From positions 558,001 through 622,000 of the forward strand of contig NZ_BAAAYO010000010.1 of the NCBI RefSeq assembly GCF_039536325.1: a DNA stretch of 64,000 nucleotides. Direction: 5' to 3'. Origin of the DNA: Paenibacillus_AB hodogayensis (GTDB taxonomy: Bacteria; Bacillota; Bacilli; Paenibacillales; NBRC-103111). Positions 16,479 to 25,705 of this stretch are shown here, piece after piece (position 1 is the first letter of the stretch; each line of letters opens with the position of its first letter). Below the pieces are notes generated by a model. It made no database searches, was not told the DNA's origin, and saw only the letters and a program-made list of their open reading frames with translations. The translations under genes were made by a program, and so were the position numbers.

Positions 16479-16869
16479 ACGTTACCTACCTCCATGAATT
16501 GGGCTCCGATTTCTCGGGCGATTACTGCGTAAACACATAGTAGCATTCGAAAATAATTTTTAAAACTTTACCAATTTTACATTTATTACACAATTGCAAA
16601 ATGTCTAATTGTTCGGAGGACCATAGAAAGAAAGTAAGGTCCACGTTCCATCCTCAACTGGTAATAAATCGTGATGCGGCAGTAACGATTTGTCGTACGG
16701 AATGTGCATTTGTAGGCTAACATAGGTCAAGAACACAGCATTGACGCTAACCAAATCTACTTGCAGCCGTAAGGGGGAGATCCCGTTCGAATCCGTCATG
16801 TCTTGTTAACAGGGGCGTACAAACAGAAGTAATCGTATTGATCTAAGTCCGAATCGGGAGGTCCATGGG
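16479..16869. other. Intergenic interval between phage genes and binding-protein gene
   Basis: A 64-codon open frame at 16605-16799 on the minus strand has no ribosome site and no recognised family; I do not call it a gene. GGGAGG at 16856-16861 belongs to the lipoprotein gene at 16870. Confidence 0.4.
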
Positions 16870-18177
16870 ATGCAAAAAAAGGCCGGCATGACCCTAGCAT
16901 GTATGAGTATAGTTACCCTTCTCTCCGCTTGCGGCGGCACGAAGAACGATAATAGCGCCACCGAAGAAAAAGAAAAGAAAGAGCCCTTTACGTTGTCAAT
17001 TTACGCCGAAGACGTGAAGGCGGAAGAGTTTGACGATCGATTCCGAAAAGCGCTGGAGAAGAAATTTCCGCACATTACGTTCGAGTACCGTACGAATGGC
17101 AAGGATCAGACGATAGCGGATTTGGTCGGCGCCGGCTATGTGCCCGACTTGATTCGCACCTCCATTCCGACACTGAAAAATTCTTACCTGGATCTGCAAT
17201 TGGGACAGGATTTAAATCCGTACGTCCAGAAGTACAAATACGATTTGACCCGCTTCAACAAAGTATTTGTCGACGAAATCATCGCGGCCGGAAGAACGGG
17301 CGAATTGTACGGACTGCCGGTTCCGCCCTTTTTCCCTCAAGTGTTATATTACAATAAAGATTTGTTCGACCGCTTCGGCGTTCCGTACCCGCAGGATGGC
17401 ATGAGTTGGGATGAAATATACGAGATTGCCAAGAAGATGACCCGTGTGGACGGAAATCAAGTCTACCGCGGCTTTAGCGCCAATATGATGGCGATGCTTC
17501 GCGACAACCCGTATTCTACGCCGATCCTTGACCCCGCTGCCAATCAACTGGCCAACTTCGAGACGTGGCAGACGATATTCACGAACTACAAGCGTTTCTA
17601 TGACATCCCCGACAATAAACCCGAGAAGAACGGGGTATGGGCCGAAGCGGACGCTTTCGCCAAAGGCAATGTGGCCATGCAGGTCGGTCAGCACGACATA
17701 TATTTGGGCATTCCCAAGGAACTGAATTGGGATATCGTTTCGGTTCCGACGATTGCAGGCGCTCCCAAATTAATGGGACAACGCGGTCCGGCTTACTGGT
17801 CGATAACCAAAACGAGCAAGCATAAGGACGAAGCTTTCCAAGTCATTGCGGAAATGCTGTCCGATGAAATACAGATGGAGGACTCGAGGAAAGGCATTTT
17901 AACGGTATTGGTCAATAAGGACATCCAGAACGCCTTAGGAAAAGATCATCCTATATACAGCAAAAAAAATGTGAAAGCGATCAGTTATTATCAGCCGGCC
18001 GCCTATACGCCAAAACGCAAAACCGGCATGGCCGAAGTACCGGGCGGCACCCAACAAACTTTGATGGCAGAAGCGTTTCTGGACGTAGCGCAGGGCAAGG
18101 CCGATATCAACACCTCATTAAGATCGTTGAATGAGAAGCTGAAGCTGGAAGCGGAAAAAGCGGCGTCAAAAAATTGA
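16870..18177 (+). CDS. Extracellular solute-binding lipoprotein (sugar ABC type), orphan
   Basis: Family 1 solute-binding protein that would deliver an oligosaccharide or similar ligand to an ABC importer. The 435-residue product has a lipoprotein signal with lipobox LLSAC (Cys about residue 21) and a Ser/Asn/Lys-rich tether. It then has the two-lobe family pattern (ITFEYRTNG, YYNKDLFDRFGVPYP, GMSWDEIYEIAKKM). ATG at 16870 is preceded by GGGAGG. No permease or ATPase gene is next to it; a ceramidase-like gene follows after 37 bases, probably in the same transcript. It must use a permease encoded elsewhere. Confidence 0.9.
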   Translation: MQKKAGMTLACMSIVTLLSACGGTKNDNSATEEKEKKEPFTLSIYAEDVKAEEFDDRFRKALEKKFPHITFEYRTNGKDQTIADLVGAGYVPDLIRTSIPTLKNSYLDLQLGQDLNPYVQKYKYDLTRFNKVFVDEIIAAGRTGELYGLPVPPFFPQVLYYNKDLFDRFGVPYPQDGMSWDEIYEIAKKMTRVDGNQVYRGFSANMMAMLRDNPYSTPILDPAANQLANFETWQTIFTNYKRFYDIPDNKPEKNGVWAEADAFAKGNVAMQVGQHDIYLGIPKELNWDIVSVPTIAGAPKLMGQRGPAYWSITKTSKHKDEAFQVIAEMLSDEIQMEDSRKGILTVLVNKDIQNALGKDHPIYSKKNVKAISYYQPAAYTPKRKTGMAEVPGGTQQTLMAEAFLDVAQGKADINTSLRSLNEKLKLEAEKAASKN

Positions 18178-18214
18178 ATGGTCACAGCCATTCCTATATG
18201 GAGGAGGAAACCGA

Positions 18215-19555
18215 GTGATACTGGCTGGGTTCGGGACGGCCGATATGACGCCGAAGCCGGGGACGCTAACGTCGCTATTTATCGGCAGGCCCCTTGAGCG
18301 GATCGTGACACCGCTCCAGGCGAAGATATGCCTGATCGGCACCGGGGAGCTGTCGACCGCAATCGTCTCTCTGGATACGACATCTCTCTACAGCTGCGTG
18401 ATTGAAGATATTCGCAGAACGGTTGCCGCTGTAACCGGAACGGCGCCGGACAAAATTATCGTCGTTTCGACGCATACGCACTCATCGCCGTATCTCCATC
18501 GTGCCGGGCAGGACTACTTGGAGCAAAAGCAATTGCGGTTTCTCGATTCCGACTATTATGAAAGCGTTTTACGAAGTGTTGAAAAGGCTGCCCTCGATGC
18601 ATTGGCGGAGCTGGGGCCGGTCGATGTGCATTCGTCGTCCGGCGTTGTCAGCGAGGTTGCCTGCAACCGCCGCGTGCCGCTGCCCGACGGTTCGATCGGG
18701 ATTCGTTTCGGCCGAGGCGTATCGGATGAGCTGCGGGGGTACCCGGACGGTCTTATCGATCCCGAGGTCCAATGCTTATGGTTTGCCGATAAGTCCGGCC
18801 AAATCGTGGGCAGCCTGGTCAACTATGCTTGCCATGCGACTTCCTTTAACCAATTTTACGATATTTGTTGGGATTATCCCGGGTTTGCGACAGAGGATAT
18901 CGAGCGTAAAATCGGGGGAATAAGCTTGTTCCTTCAGGGATGCGCCGGCAACATAAGCCCGGGCAAGTATACGGTGGGGGAGCCGCTGGAGGATTGCCGA
19001 AGCATGGGTCGCCGCGTGGCGGACGCCGCGCACGGCAGCTTTCGCTCCGCCAAGCCGGTGCGGGCTGAGGCATTGCTGTATGCGAGCGAGACGGTACCGT
19101 CCGAGCTGCGCATATTCCATGACAAAGATGAGCTGGTGCGGATGCTGGATGCGGAGATCGCGCAGTGCCGCAACGACGACGATTTCCTTTCGGTGCCGAG
19201 CGAATCCCGCAGCGCGAACATTTTGACCCTAATGGAACGAATTGTGCTGTTGGACCGATATCCCGATTTGAGCATGCCTTCGGAAGTGACGGCGATCGGC
19301 TTCGGAGACGTCCGCATGGTGTTTTTGCCCGGGGAAAGCTTTATTCAAAGCGCGCTTCAGCTTAAAACGAAGTTCAGCCATCTGCACCTGATGGTCATGG
19401 CTTACACGGATTCATCGCTCGAATATGTGCCGAATGCCGAGGCGTACGAGGAGATTGGCGGCTACGAAACAGGCGAGAAATGGTGCTTCGCCGCTAAAGG
19501 AACCGCCGAAAGGCTTCTCCGTACGGCAGAAGAGCTAGTCGACAGTCTCGCATAG
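18215..19555 (+). CDS. Neutral/alkaline ceramidase-like hydrolase
   Basis: The 446-residue product resembles the N-terminal catalytic domain of neutral/alkaline non-lysosomal ceramidases: it opens with AGFGTADMTPKPG and has the zinc-site pattern VVSTHTHSSPYLHRAG (about residues 87-102), then NYACHATSFN and LFLQGCAGNISPG. There is no signal peptide, so it acts in the cytosol, which makes ceramide an unlikely substrate. GTG at 18215 follows GGAGGAGGAAACC. It is the second gene after an orphan sugar-binding lipoprotein, so it may process the imported compound, perhaps as an amidase or ester hydrolase. Confidence 0.8.
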   Translation: MILAGFGTADMTPKPGTLTSLFIGRPLERIVTPLQAKICLIGTGELSTAIVSLDTTSLYSCVIEDIRRTVAAVTGTAPDKIIVVSTHTHSSPYLHRAGQDYLEQKQLRFLDSDYYESVLRSVEKAALDALAELGPVDVHSSSGVVSEVACNRRVPLPDGSIGIRFGRGVSDELRGYPDGLIDPEVQCLWFADKSGQIVGSLVNYACHATSFNQFYDICWDYPGFATEDIERKIGGISLFLQGCAGNISPGKYTVGEPLEDCRSMGRRVADAAHGSFRSAKPVRAEALLYASETVPSELRIFHDKDELVRMLDAEIAQCRNDDDFLSVPSESRSANILTLMERIVLLDRYPDLSMPSEVTAIGFGDVRMVFLPGESFIQSALQLKTKFSHLHLMVMAYTDSSLEYVPNAEAYEEIGGYETGEKWCFAAKGTAERLLRTAEELVDSLA

Positions 19556-19646
19556 CTTCGCGGCACGTGAACTCGTCACATGTTGGCATCTATAGACAGA
19601 GAAACCGAATTTCGCGAATCCGTCCGTCAACGATACGATCAGGAAT

Positions 19647-19706
19647 AGCCCGTCAGAATTAGCGAACGTCCATCACTCGCTAACTCCCGGGCTTTCTTCA
19701 TTTTTT
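19647..19706 (+). terminator. Terminator downstream of ceramidase-like gene
   Basis: AGCCCG (19647) pairs with CGGGCT (19688-19693), with inner stem TTAGCGA/TCGCTAA, followed by TTCTTCATTTTTT. It also separates the convergent AraC gene ending at 19719. Confidence 0.75.
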
Positions 19707-19718
19707 GCGCAAATCGGT

Positions 19719-20618
19719 TCAACTTGATGACAGGGACGCGAGCGGCTCCTGTTTCGTATGTATCATCTCGCGAAATTGTTTCGGAGGGATGCCGCGGACT
19801 TCTTTAAATACGCGGGTAAAGGTCCGGACATGCTCGAAGCCGACTTCAAGCGCAATATCGGAAATACTCATCGTTGTGGACATCAACAAAGCGATCGCCC
19901 GATTAATACGAAGCTGGTGTACGTAATGGGTAAACGTCTGCCCCATATGCTGCTTGAAAATACGGCTGATGTAGGAGGAATTCCAATGCAGCTCCGAGCA
20001 TACCGAAGCGAGCGTCAGATCGTCCTGATAGTGTAAATGAACGTGCTGTAAAATGGTTTGAACGCAGTTTTTGGCATCAAGCGAGACGGAATCGTCCGCA
20101 TACTGCTGATAGTGGATGCGGGTAAGGAACAGTATCGCTTCGAGCAGCTTCGAGCGCAGCGCCGTTTCCTTTCCGAAATGTTCGGATTCGTACTCCTGCA
20201 GCATTTGATCCAGTAATCCGGCCAAGTAGACCGTCTGTTCCTCGTTCAAGTGATAAAACGAAGGGAAATCGACTCCCGTTTTCATGAAGGCCATCCCCAG
20301 CTCGTGCTCGGTCGGGGACAGAAACAACACGTTGGTGTCGAACATGCAGTCGTATTTATAGATGGGGCCTTGCCCTACGACGATCTCGTGCAAATGATTC
20401 GGTAAAATGATAGTTGCGGTGCCCCGCTTGAAATGCTGCTGATTGCCGTTTAAAATTTCCGTGCCGGTGCCTTCCACCACAAGAGTCAGCTCGGCTAAAT
20501 TATGATGATGCAGCGGCCAACTGGATGAAACCAAATTTTTCATAATGAAGAAAGGAAGCTTGCTTTTGCCGAAATGGCTGTGGCCCATCGCGTCTTGATA
20601 CTTGGGATAGAAAGTCAT
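19719..20618 (-). CDS. AraC-family transcriptional regulator
   Basis: A 299-residue regulator with an N-terminal cupin-like sensor domain (LHHHNLAELTLVVEG, FKRGTATIILPNHLHEI) and two C-terminal HTH units (about residues 190-285). The second shows ISDIALEVGFEHVRTFTRVF and KEVRGIPPKQFRE, the classic AraC signature. Convergent to the binding-protein/ceramidase pair and likely its regulator, though this is inferred only from position. Confidence 0.92.
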   Translation of the reverse strand: MTFYPKYQDAMGHSHFGKSKLPFFIMKNLVSSSWPLHHHNLAELTLVVEGTGTEILNGNQQHFKRGTATIILPNHLHEIVVGQGPIYKYDCMFDTNVLFLSPTEHELGMAFMKTGVDFPSFYHLNEEQTVYLAGLLDQMLQEYESEHFGKETALRSKLLEAILFLTRIHYQQYADDSVSLDAKNCVQTILQHVHLHYQDDLTLASVCSELHWNSSYISRIFKQHMGQTFTHYVHQLRINRAIALLMSTTMSISDIALEVGFEHVRTFTRVFKEVRGIPPKQFREMIHTKQEPLASLSSS

Positions 20619-20829
20619 GGCTCCATCACCCGCAACGATTTGTATGCCTCCATCTTAACATACTCCCATGGATCGTATGCATGTTTCTGCTATTCCCGTC
20701 AATATTTTGTATGTATGGGCCTCTCTACCGCGCTCTGCATGTCCGTCAATCCTTCTTGCCGTTATGAAATTCGGGGAAATCCGTTATAATGAGCATGTTG
20801 GCCCCATGTCGGGAGAGGAGGATCGGATC

Positions 20830-22338
20830 ATGTCCATTCGCGTCAAACTGCTTCTGTCTTATACGGGGATGCTCGTCTTAAGCCTGCTGATGTTCATCCT
20901 GACCGCCGGGCTGTTCACGATCGCCTCCACCGGGGATATACACGGCCTTCGGGATTTTTACAAGGTCCACTACCGGCTCAATCCGCTGACTGAGCAGGAA
21001 GAATCGATTTTTCTCGAGCTAAAATCCATGGCCAAAAGCGAGCCGGACTCGCTGCACGACGAAGCCTTGCTGCGCGATTACGATTTCAAGCTGCGGACCG
21101 TCCGGGCCGGCTTGTACGTACGGAGGGAAAACGACCCGATCTTCGCATCGTATACGTTCCACCAGCCGGAGCTGGACAAGGCGCTGCCTCCTTACGATCT
21201 AAATAACAGCCAAATCCGCAATACCTTCAACATTAATGAGCGCTTCTACGCCTATGCCAAATTCGATTTTACGTTTACCGACGGGGCCAAAGGGTCCGTA
21301 TTCGTCATTCGTGAACGCAGCCCGTTCGCCGAGCTGTCGCGCAAGCTGCTGCCGGTTCTCTCGCTGCTCCTGATCGGCACCCTCGTCGTGGCCAACATGC
21401 TGCTCTACCGGTGGATTACGCGCAGCGTCGTGAAGCCGCTCAATCTGCTGCGGGCTTCCGCCGAACGCATCCAGGAGGGCAATCTGCAATTCAAGCTGGA
21501 CTTGCGTTCGCAGGACGAGATCGGCTTGCTCAGCGAGGCGTTCGAGAATATGCGTCAACGGCTGGAGCAATCCGTCAGCCTGCGGCTGCGCGACGAGGAA
21601 AACCGCAAGGAATTGATCTCCAACATCTCCCACGATCTGCGTACGCCGATTACGAGCATCAAAGGCTATGCGGAGGGCATTCTCGACGGGGTAACGAACA
21701 CGCCCGAGAAGCTGGAACGTTACGTCGGCATCATCCATGCCAAGGCGGTCGATCTGGACAAGCTGGTGGACGAGCTGTTCCTGTATTCCAAGCTGGATCT
21801 CAAGCAAGTGCCCTTCACCCTGGAACGAACGGATGCAATGCGTTTTCTCGACGATTGCATCGAGGAGCTGCGTTACGATCTGGAGGAGCGCAGCATTGCC
21901 GTCGTCTGGGACCGGCCGCCGGGTTCCGGGCCGCTTACGGTGAAAGCCGACCGGGAGAAGCTGAAGCGGGCCGTGCTCAATATGATCGGCAATGCCGTCA
22001 AGTATATGGACAAGCCCGACAAACGGATCGACGTCTCGCTTCGCGCCAACCCGGAATCGGTCACCGTAGAGCTCCGGGATAACGGCCCCGGTATTCCGCC
22101 CGAGGCGCTTCCGTATATTTTCGAACGGTTTTACCGCGCCGAGCCGTCGCGCAGCGCCCTGACCGGCGGCAGCGGACTGGGACTCGCCATCGCCCGGCAA
22201 ATCATCGAAGGCCACGGAGGCCGCATCTGGGCCGAAAGCGAGCCGGGCGTCGGAACAAGCCTGTTTTTTACATTGCCGCGACACGCGCACGAAGGAGGAG
22301 CCGATCCGCATGGCCCGCTTGCTGATCATCGAGGATGA
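20830..22338 (+). CDS. Sensor histidine kinase of a two-component system
   Basis: Membrane kinase of 502 residues. Two transmembrane helices (about 12-34 and 178-198) bracket an extracytoplasmic sensor of roughly 140 residues. A HAMP segment (WITRSVVKPLNLLRASAERI) is followed by the H box ISNISHDLRTPIT with phospho-acceptor His268 and a HATPase domain with N, G1 and G2 boxes (NMIGNAVKY, DNGPGIPPEAL, GGSGLGLAIARQI). ATG at 20830 is chosen since GAGGAGG lies eight bases upstream. The 3' end overlaps the response regulator by 29 bases, so they are co-transcribed and coupled. The stimulus is unknown. Confidence 0.95.
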   Translation: MSIRVKLLLSYTGMLVLSLLMFILTAGLFTIASTGDIHGLRDFYKVHYRLNPLTEQEESIFLELKSMAKSEPDSLHDEALLRDYDFKLRTVRAGLYVRRENDPIFASYTFHQPELDKALPPYDLNNSQIRNTFNINERFYAYAKFDFTFTDGAKGSVFVIRERSPFAELSRKLLPVLSLLLIGTLVVANMLLYRWITRSVVKPLNLLRASAERIQEGNLQFKLDLRSQDEIGLLSEAFENMRQRLEQSVSLRLRDEENRKELISNISHDLRTPITSIKGYAEGILDGVTNTPEKLERYVGIIHAKAVDLDKLVDELFLYSKLDLKQVPFTLERTDAMRFLDDCIEELRYDLEERSIAVVWDRPPGSGPLTVKADREKLKRAVLNMIGNAVKYMDKPDKRIDVSLRANPESVTVELRDNGPGIPPEALPYIFERFYRAEPSRSALTGGSGLGLAIARQIIEGHGGRIWAESEPGVGTSLFFTLPRHAHEGGADPHGPLADHRG

Positions 22339-23005
22339 AACGACGATCGCCGAATTGGAACGCGACTATTTCGAGTTGAACGGCTTCTCCGTCGACCTAT
22401 GCCACCACGGCGCCGAAGGGCTCGATCTCGCCCTCCGGACCGAGTACGACCTGATTATTCTCGATTTGCAGCTGCCCGGGATGGACGGGTTCGAGCTGTG
22501 CCGCCTCATTCGAGAAGCGAAGGAAGTGCCGATCCTGATCATTTCCGCCAAAAAGGAAGAGATCGACAAATTGCGCGCCTTCCATCTGGGAGCCGACGAT
22601 TACATTACGAAGCCGTTCAGTCCGAGCGAGATCGTCGCCCGCGCCAAAGCTCATCTGACCCGTTATGAACGGCTGCTGGGCAAGCAGGCGCGAGCCCGCC
22701 AAGACGAGACGATCCGGATACGCGGGCTTGTGATCGACAAAGCGTCGCGCCGGGTGTACGTGAGCGACACGGAGGTCGTCTTTACATCGCGGGAATTCGC
22801 CCTGCTCGAATTTTTGGCAACCCACCCGAACCGCGTATTCAGCAAGGAAGAGCTGTTCGAGCGTATATGGGGCATGGATGCGAACGGCGATATCGCGACG
22901 GTTACGGTCCATATCCGCAGGCTGCGGGAAAAAATGGAGCCCGATCCGTCCAATCCGCAATACATCGAGACGGTTTGGGGAGCGGGCTACCGGTTGACCG
23001 TATGA
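22310..23005 (+). CDS. OmpR/PhoB-family response regulator
   Basis: A 231-residue DNA-binding regulator partnered with the overlapping kinase. The receiver domain (1-120) has the acidic pocket EDE, phospho-acceptor Asp52 in IILDLQLPGMDGF, a Thr/Ser switch (ILIISAKKEE) and Lys in ADDYITKPF. The winged-helix output domain (about 135-228) has EFALLEFLATHPNRVFSKEEL and the terminal YIETVWGAGYRL. Three 11-bp spaced half-sites start only 18 bases after its stop, ahead of the S-layer-type gene, and are a plausible binding site for this or another OmpR-type regulator. Confidence 0.96.
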   Translation: MARLLIIEDETTIAELERDYFELNGFSVDLCHHGAEGLDLALRTEYDLIILDLQLPGMDGFELCRLIREAKEVPILIISAKKEEIDKLRAFHLGADDYITKPFSPSEIVARAKAHLTRYERLLGKQARARQDETIRIRGLVIDKASRRVYVSDTEVVFTSREFALLEFLATHPNRVFSKEELFERIWGMDANGDIATVTVHIRRLREKMEPDPSNPQYIETVWGAGYRLTV

Positions 23006-23022
23006 AGCCGGGCGGGAAAGCC

Positions 23023-23050
23023 GTTAATCTTTTGTTAATAAAGATGTAAG
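23023..23050 (+). promoter_or_regulatory. Three direct half-sites at 11-bp spacing
   Basis: GTTAAT (23023), GTTAAT (23034) and TGTAAG (23045) start exactly 11 bases apart, as in Pho-box-like sites of OmpR-family regulators. They lie about 100 bases upstream of the S-layer-homology gene. Confidence 0.45.
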
Positions 23051-23147
23051 AAGCCCGTAATCCGGCGTTTCCGGAAAGTTTACCTTTATCCGTTATCCTT
23101 ACAAGTGTAGAGCATAACGCCAACCACTTTAAGGGGAGGAACCACGG

Positions 23148-24650
23148 ATGAACAAATATGCCAATAAAGTAGCAGCTATGCTGATAGCCGCAGCGCTCGG
23201 AGCGACCTCCGTTCCATATGCGGCGGTCCGCGTGCAGGCGGCGGAGGCGAGTCCCGCGGCGGTCGCGGCGTCGATCTCCACGTCCGATACCGTCATTCGC
23301 GCGGCGATTGAAAGCTTGCTTCGCCTCGGCATTCTGGACGGCTACGAGGACAACTCGATCCGCGAAAACCAACCGGTGAGCCGCGCCGAGCTGGCTAAAA
23401 TGACCGCCATGACTTTCAACTTGAAACATAGCGCCAACGCAACCGCTTTGACCGATGTCGATCCGAACGCGTGGTACCGCTCGTACGCTTCCGACATGGT
23501 CGCGCTGGAGCTCATGCAGGCCGACAGCGGCCGGTTTGAGCCGCAGGCGACGGTGTCCGGTGAGGAGCTTGTGCAGATCGTAGCCAAAGCCTTGAAGCGC
23601 GACGTCATGTCCGTCCGCCACTGGCTGTCCGGCTACGGCTCGCCTGACCGGGCGGTAACGCGCGGCGAAGTGGCTCTCCTGCTCAGCCAGGCGCATCAGG
23701 CGATCCCTTCGGCCGAGGCACGCATTACGAGCGTAAAATCGCTGAACGCCATCGCGCTGCTGGTCACGTTCGACGCGCCGCTGACCGCGGACGACGAACT
23801 GTTCGCCAAGGCAAAGGAAGACTTCGTCTTCAACGACGGTTTGACGCTAACCAATCTGCCGCGTCTCAAAACCGGCTCGATCGCTTCCTATATCGTTCCG
23901 ACGTCGGTGCAGAAGCCGGACGTCACCTACAGCCTGACGTACAAAGGCAGCCCGTCGGGCTCGTTCCAGGGCAGCTCCGCGAAGATCGACATGACGGAAG
24001 CCCGGCAAGTGACGAATGACACGTTCCAGCTTGAATCGCTGCGGTCCGCCGGCGTCGCCGATTACGGCTATATGATCGCCGCCTACAGTGCAGGGAGAGG
24101 CGCTTACGCCTTTATTACCGACGACAACCTGAGCGCCGACGGAAAAACGTATCAGGTCATCTCCTCCATGCAGGCCCGGCAGGTGACGATTACGCCGCAA
24201 GGGGGACAACCGATTACAGCGGCATACGTGCCGTTTACGCAATCCACGGACGGACGTCAGCTACCCAAATTCCGCTTGCCGCAAGGGCAAACGTTGACAC
24301 CGGGGGTCAGCTACACGGTCACGTCCGACTGGTCAACGATAGCCAATCCGACCTTCACCGCCAAGACAATCGAGCCGCTTAAGCTTACATCCGCCAAGGC
24401 GCTTGGCGAGACATCGCTTCAAGTATCGCTGGCGGAAGATCCGGGCGACGAGCTGTTCGCCGGACGCAGCGTCGAGCTGACGTCGCCGGACGGGGACAAG
24501 TTGTCGGCAACGTATCGTTATTCCAGCCGGGCAGGAACGGACGGCGTGTTCGATGTGCAGCAGCACGGGAAGCTGAAGGCGGGTACGACTTACACCGTGA
24601 CCCCGGTCGGCAACTGGGCGGACGGTACCGCGACGTTCAGCGCTCCATGA
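23148..24650 (+). CDS. Secreted S-layer-homology domain protein
   Basis: A 500-residue exported protein. The signal peptide ends near residue 31 (VQAAEA). SLH motifs follow (about 45-185): IESLLRLGILDGY with PVSRAELAKMTAMTF, then DVDPNAWYRSYASDMVALEL with VSGEELVQIVAKAL. Such motifs attach proteins to pyruvylated wall polymers. The remainder has beta-rich Big/SLAP-like repeats (ITSVKSLNAIALLVTFDAPL, LTSAKALGETSLQVSLAED). AGGGGAGGAACC precedes ATG at 23148. It stands behind a two-component system and its likely regulator sites. Role may be cell-surface structure or envelope-stress response. Confidence 0.88.
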   Translation: MNKYANKVAAMLIAAALGATSVPYAAVRVQAAEASPAAVAASISTSDTVIRAAIESLLRLGILDGYEDNSIRENQPVSRAELAKMTAMTFNLKHSANATALTDVDPNAWYRSYASDMVALELMQADSGRFEPQATVSGEELVQIVAKALKRDVMSVRHWLSGYGSPDRAVTRGEVALLLSQAHQAIPSAEARITSVKSLNAIALLVTFDAPLTADDELFAKAKEDFVFNDGLTLTNLPRLKTGSIASYIVPTSVQKPDVTYSLTYKGSPSGSFQGSSAKIDMTEARQVTNDTFQLESLRSAGVADYGYMIAAYSAGRGAYAFITDDNLSADGKTYQVISSMQARQVTITPQGGQPITAAYVPFTQSTDGRQLPKFRLPQGQTLTPGVSYTVTSDWSTIANPTFTAKTIEPLKLTSAKALGETSLQVSLAEDPGDELFAGRSVELTSPDGDKLSATYRYSSRAGTDGVFDVQQHGKLKAGTTYTVTPVGNWADGTATFSAP

Positions 24651-24665
24651 ATAAACAACCGGTCG

Positions 24666-24692
24666 AGAAGGGACACCCCGTCCCTTCTTTTT
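24666..24692 (+). terminator. Terminator of the S-layer-homology gene
   Basis: AGAAGGGAC (24666-24674) and GTCCCTTCT (24680-24688) form a perfect nine-base stem with loop ACCCC, followed by five T. Confidence 0.9.
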
Positions 24693-24764
24693 GCCGTTTA
24701 AGGGGTGACATGCACGGCGGGCTTGCGGTATAGTAGAACATATCAAGGATACAGGGTGTGGGAG

Positions 24765-25190
24765 ATGAGACAGGGGAGTTCTTGCGTCGGGTGTTTGACG
24801 GTGTTTTTCGCTTCGATAATTATCTTGACCTTTATGGGAATGCTCGCCCGCTATGGCTGGGTGATCCTTCTGTTGGCTGCGGCTGCGGGCATCTATTGGT
24901 ACCGCAATAAGTCGATGAATAATCGTAAAGGGCAGGAACAAAATAAAACGGAAATCCGCGAAACCGCAGAAAAAATCGTGCTCCGGGTCGCCGCTCTGAA
25001 CGAAGGGCTGGTTACTCCGATGGACGTGGTGCTCGCCTCCGATATGACGCTGGAGCAAGCCGGGGAAATACTGGAGGGCTTGCGGCAAAAAGGATACGCC
25101 AAGCTGCGCGTCGCCGAGAACGGCTCTTATGTATACCAGTTGGACGGGCTGCTGTCGGCCAAGCAAAAACGCGAGTCTGAGCGGCTGTAA
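24765..25190 (+). CDS. Small membrane protein with winged-helix-like tail
   Basis: A 141-residue protein starting MRQGSSCVGC. Two close hydrophobic segments (LTVFFASIIILTFMGMLA and WVILLLAAAAGIYWY, about residues 11-46) are followed by a basic stretch. The cytosolic C-terminal domain, EIRETAEKIVLRVAALN onward, resembles a winged helix (LVTPMDVVLASDMTLEQAGEI, LEGLRQKGYAKLRV). The start is set at the ATG at 24765 since only an AGGG site is available; an upstream in-frame ATG adds 20 unlikely residues. Family not recognised by name. Confidence 0.7.
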   Translation: MRQGSSCVGCLTVFFASIIILTFMGMLARYGWVILLLAAAAGIYWYRNKSMNNRKGQEQNKTEIRETAEKIVLRVAALNEGLVTPMDVVLASDMTLEQAGEILEGLRQKGYAKLRVAENGSYVYQLDGLLSAKQKRESERL

Positions 25191-25324
25191 GTCTGCTGCC
25201 GGCCGCAACAGTTCTAGTTTCCCGTACCGCTACGTTCCTTCCTGCACCGACTTGCGGCGAGGGTCTTTTTTTGTGCTTGCCAACCCGTACCGTATCCCCC
25301 AAACCGATGGAGTGAATAAAATCG

Positions 25325-25678
25325 ATGATTTCGTTCGCCTTGACTTTGAAGCGCATGCTGACCGGCTTGATTCATGCCTTTAAGGAGAAAAATTTTCGCA
25401 CCTTGTTCATTTTGACGGTGATGATTTTACTGTCCGGCACGCTGTTTTATTACCGGGTCGAGCATTTCACCGTTATCGACGCTCTGTTCTTCAGCGTCAT
25501 GACACTGACGACCGTAGGCACGGCCGAGCTTGCGCCGCATAGCGATATGGGCAAGCTGTTCACGATCGTCTACACCTTTGCCGGCATCGGCATTATTTTC
25601 GGCTTCATTTATTACATCGCCCGCGGCATTCACGCCTCGTCGGCCTCCCGCGGCAAACGCCCCGACCCGGATGCGTAA
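25325..25678 (+). CDS. Two-helix K+ channel-like protein with atypical selectivity filter
   Basis: A 117-residue protein of the Ion_trans_2 type: TM1 (about 26-45, LFILTVMILLSGTLFYY), a pore helix with filter sequence LTTVGTAELAP, and TM2 (about 82-100, LFTIVYTFAGIGIIFGFIYYI). Canonical filters read TVGYGD; here Tyr-Gly-Asp is replaced by Thr-Ala-Glu. It has no RCK/TrkA domain. Start ATG at 25325 follows GGAGTG at 13 bases. It could be a tetrameric channel with altered selectivity, or a non-conducting relative. Confidence 0.75.
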   Translation: MISFALTLKRMLTGLIHAFKEKNFRTLFILTVMILLSGTLFYYRVEHFTVIDALFFSVMTLTTVGTAELAPHSDMGKLFTIVYTFAGIGIIFGFIYYIARGIHASSASRGKRPDPDA

Positions 25679-25705
25679 GCCGCGCTCCCAGGGAAGCCTC
25701 CGCTC

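Noticed and set aside
16605..16799. 64-residue minus-strand open frame
   Set aside because: No ribosome site, no recognised family, isolated.
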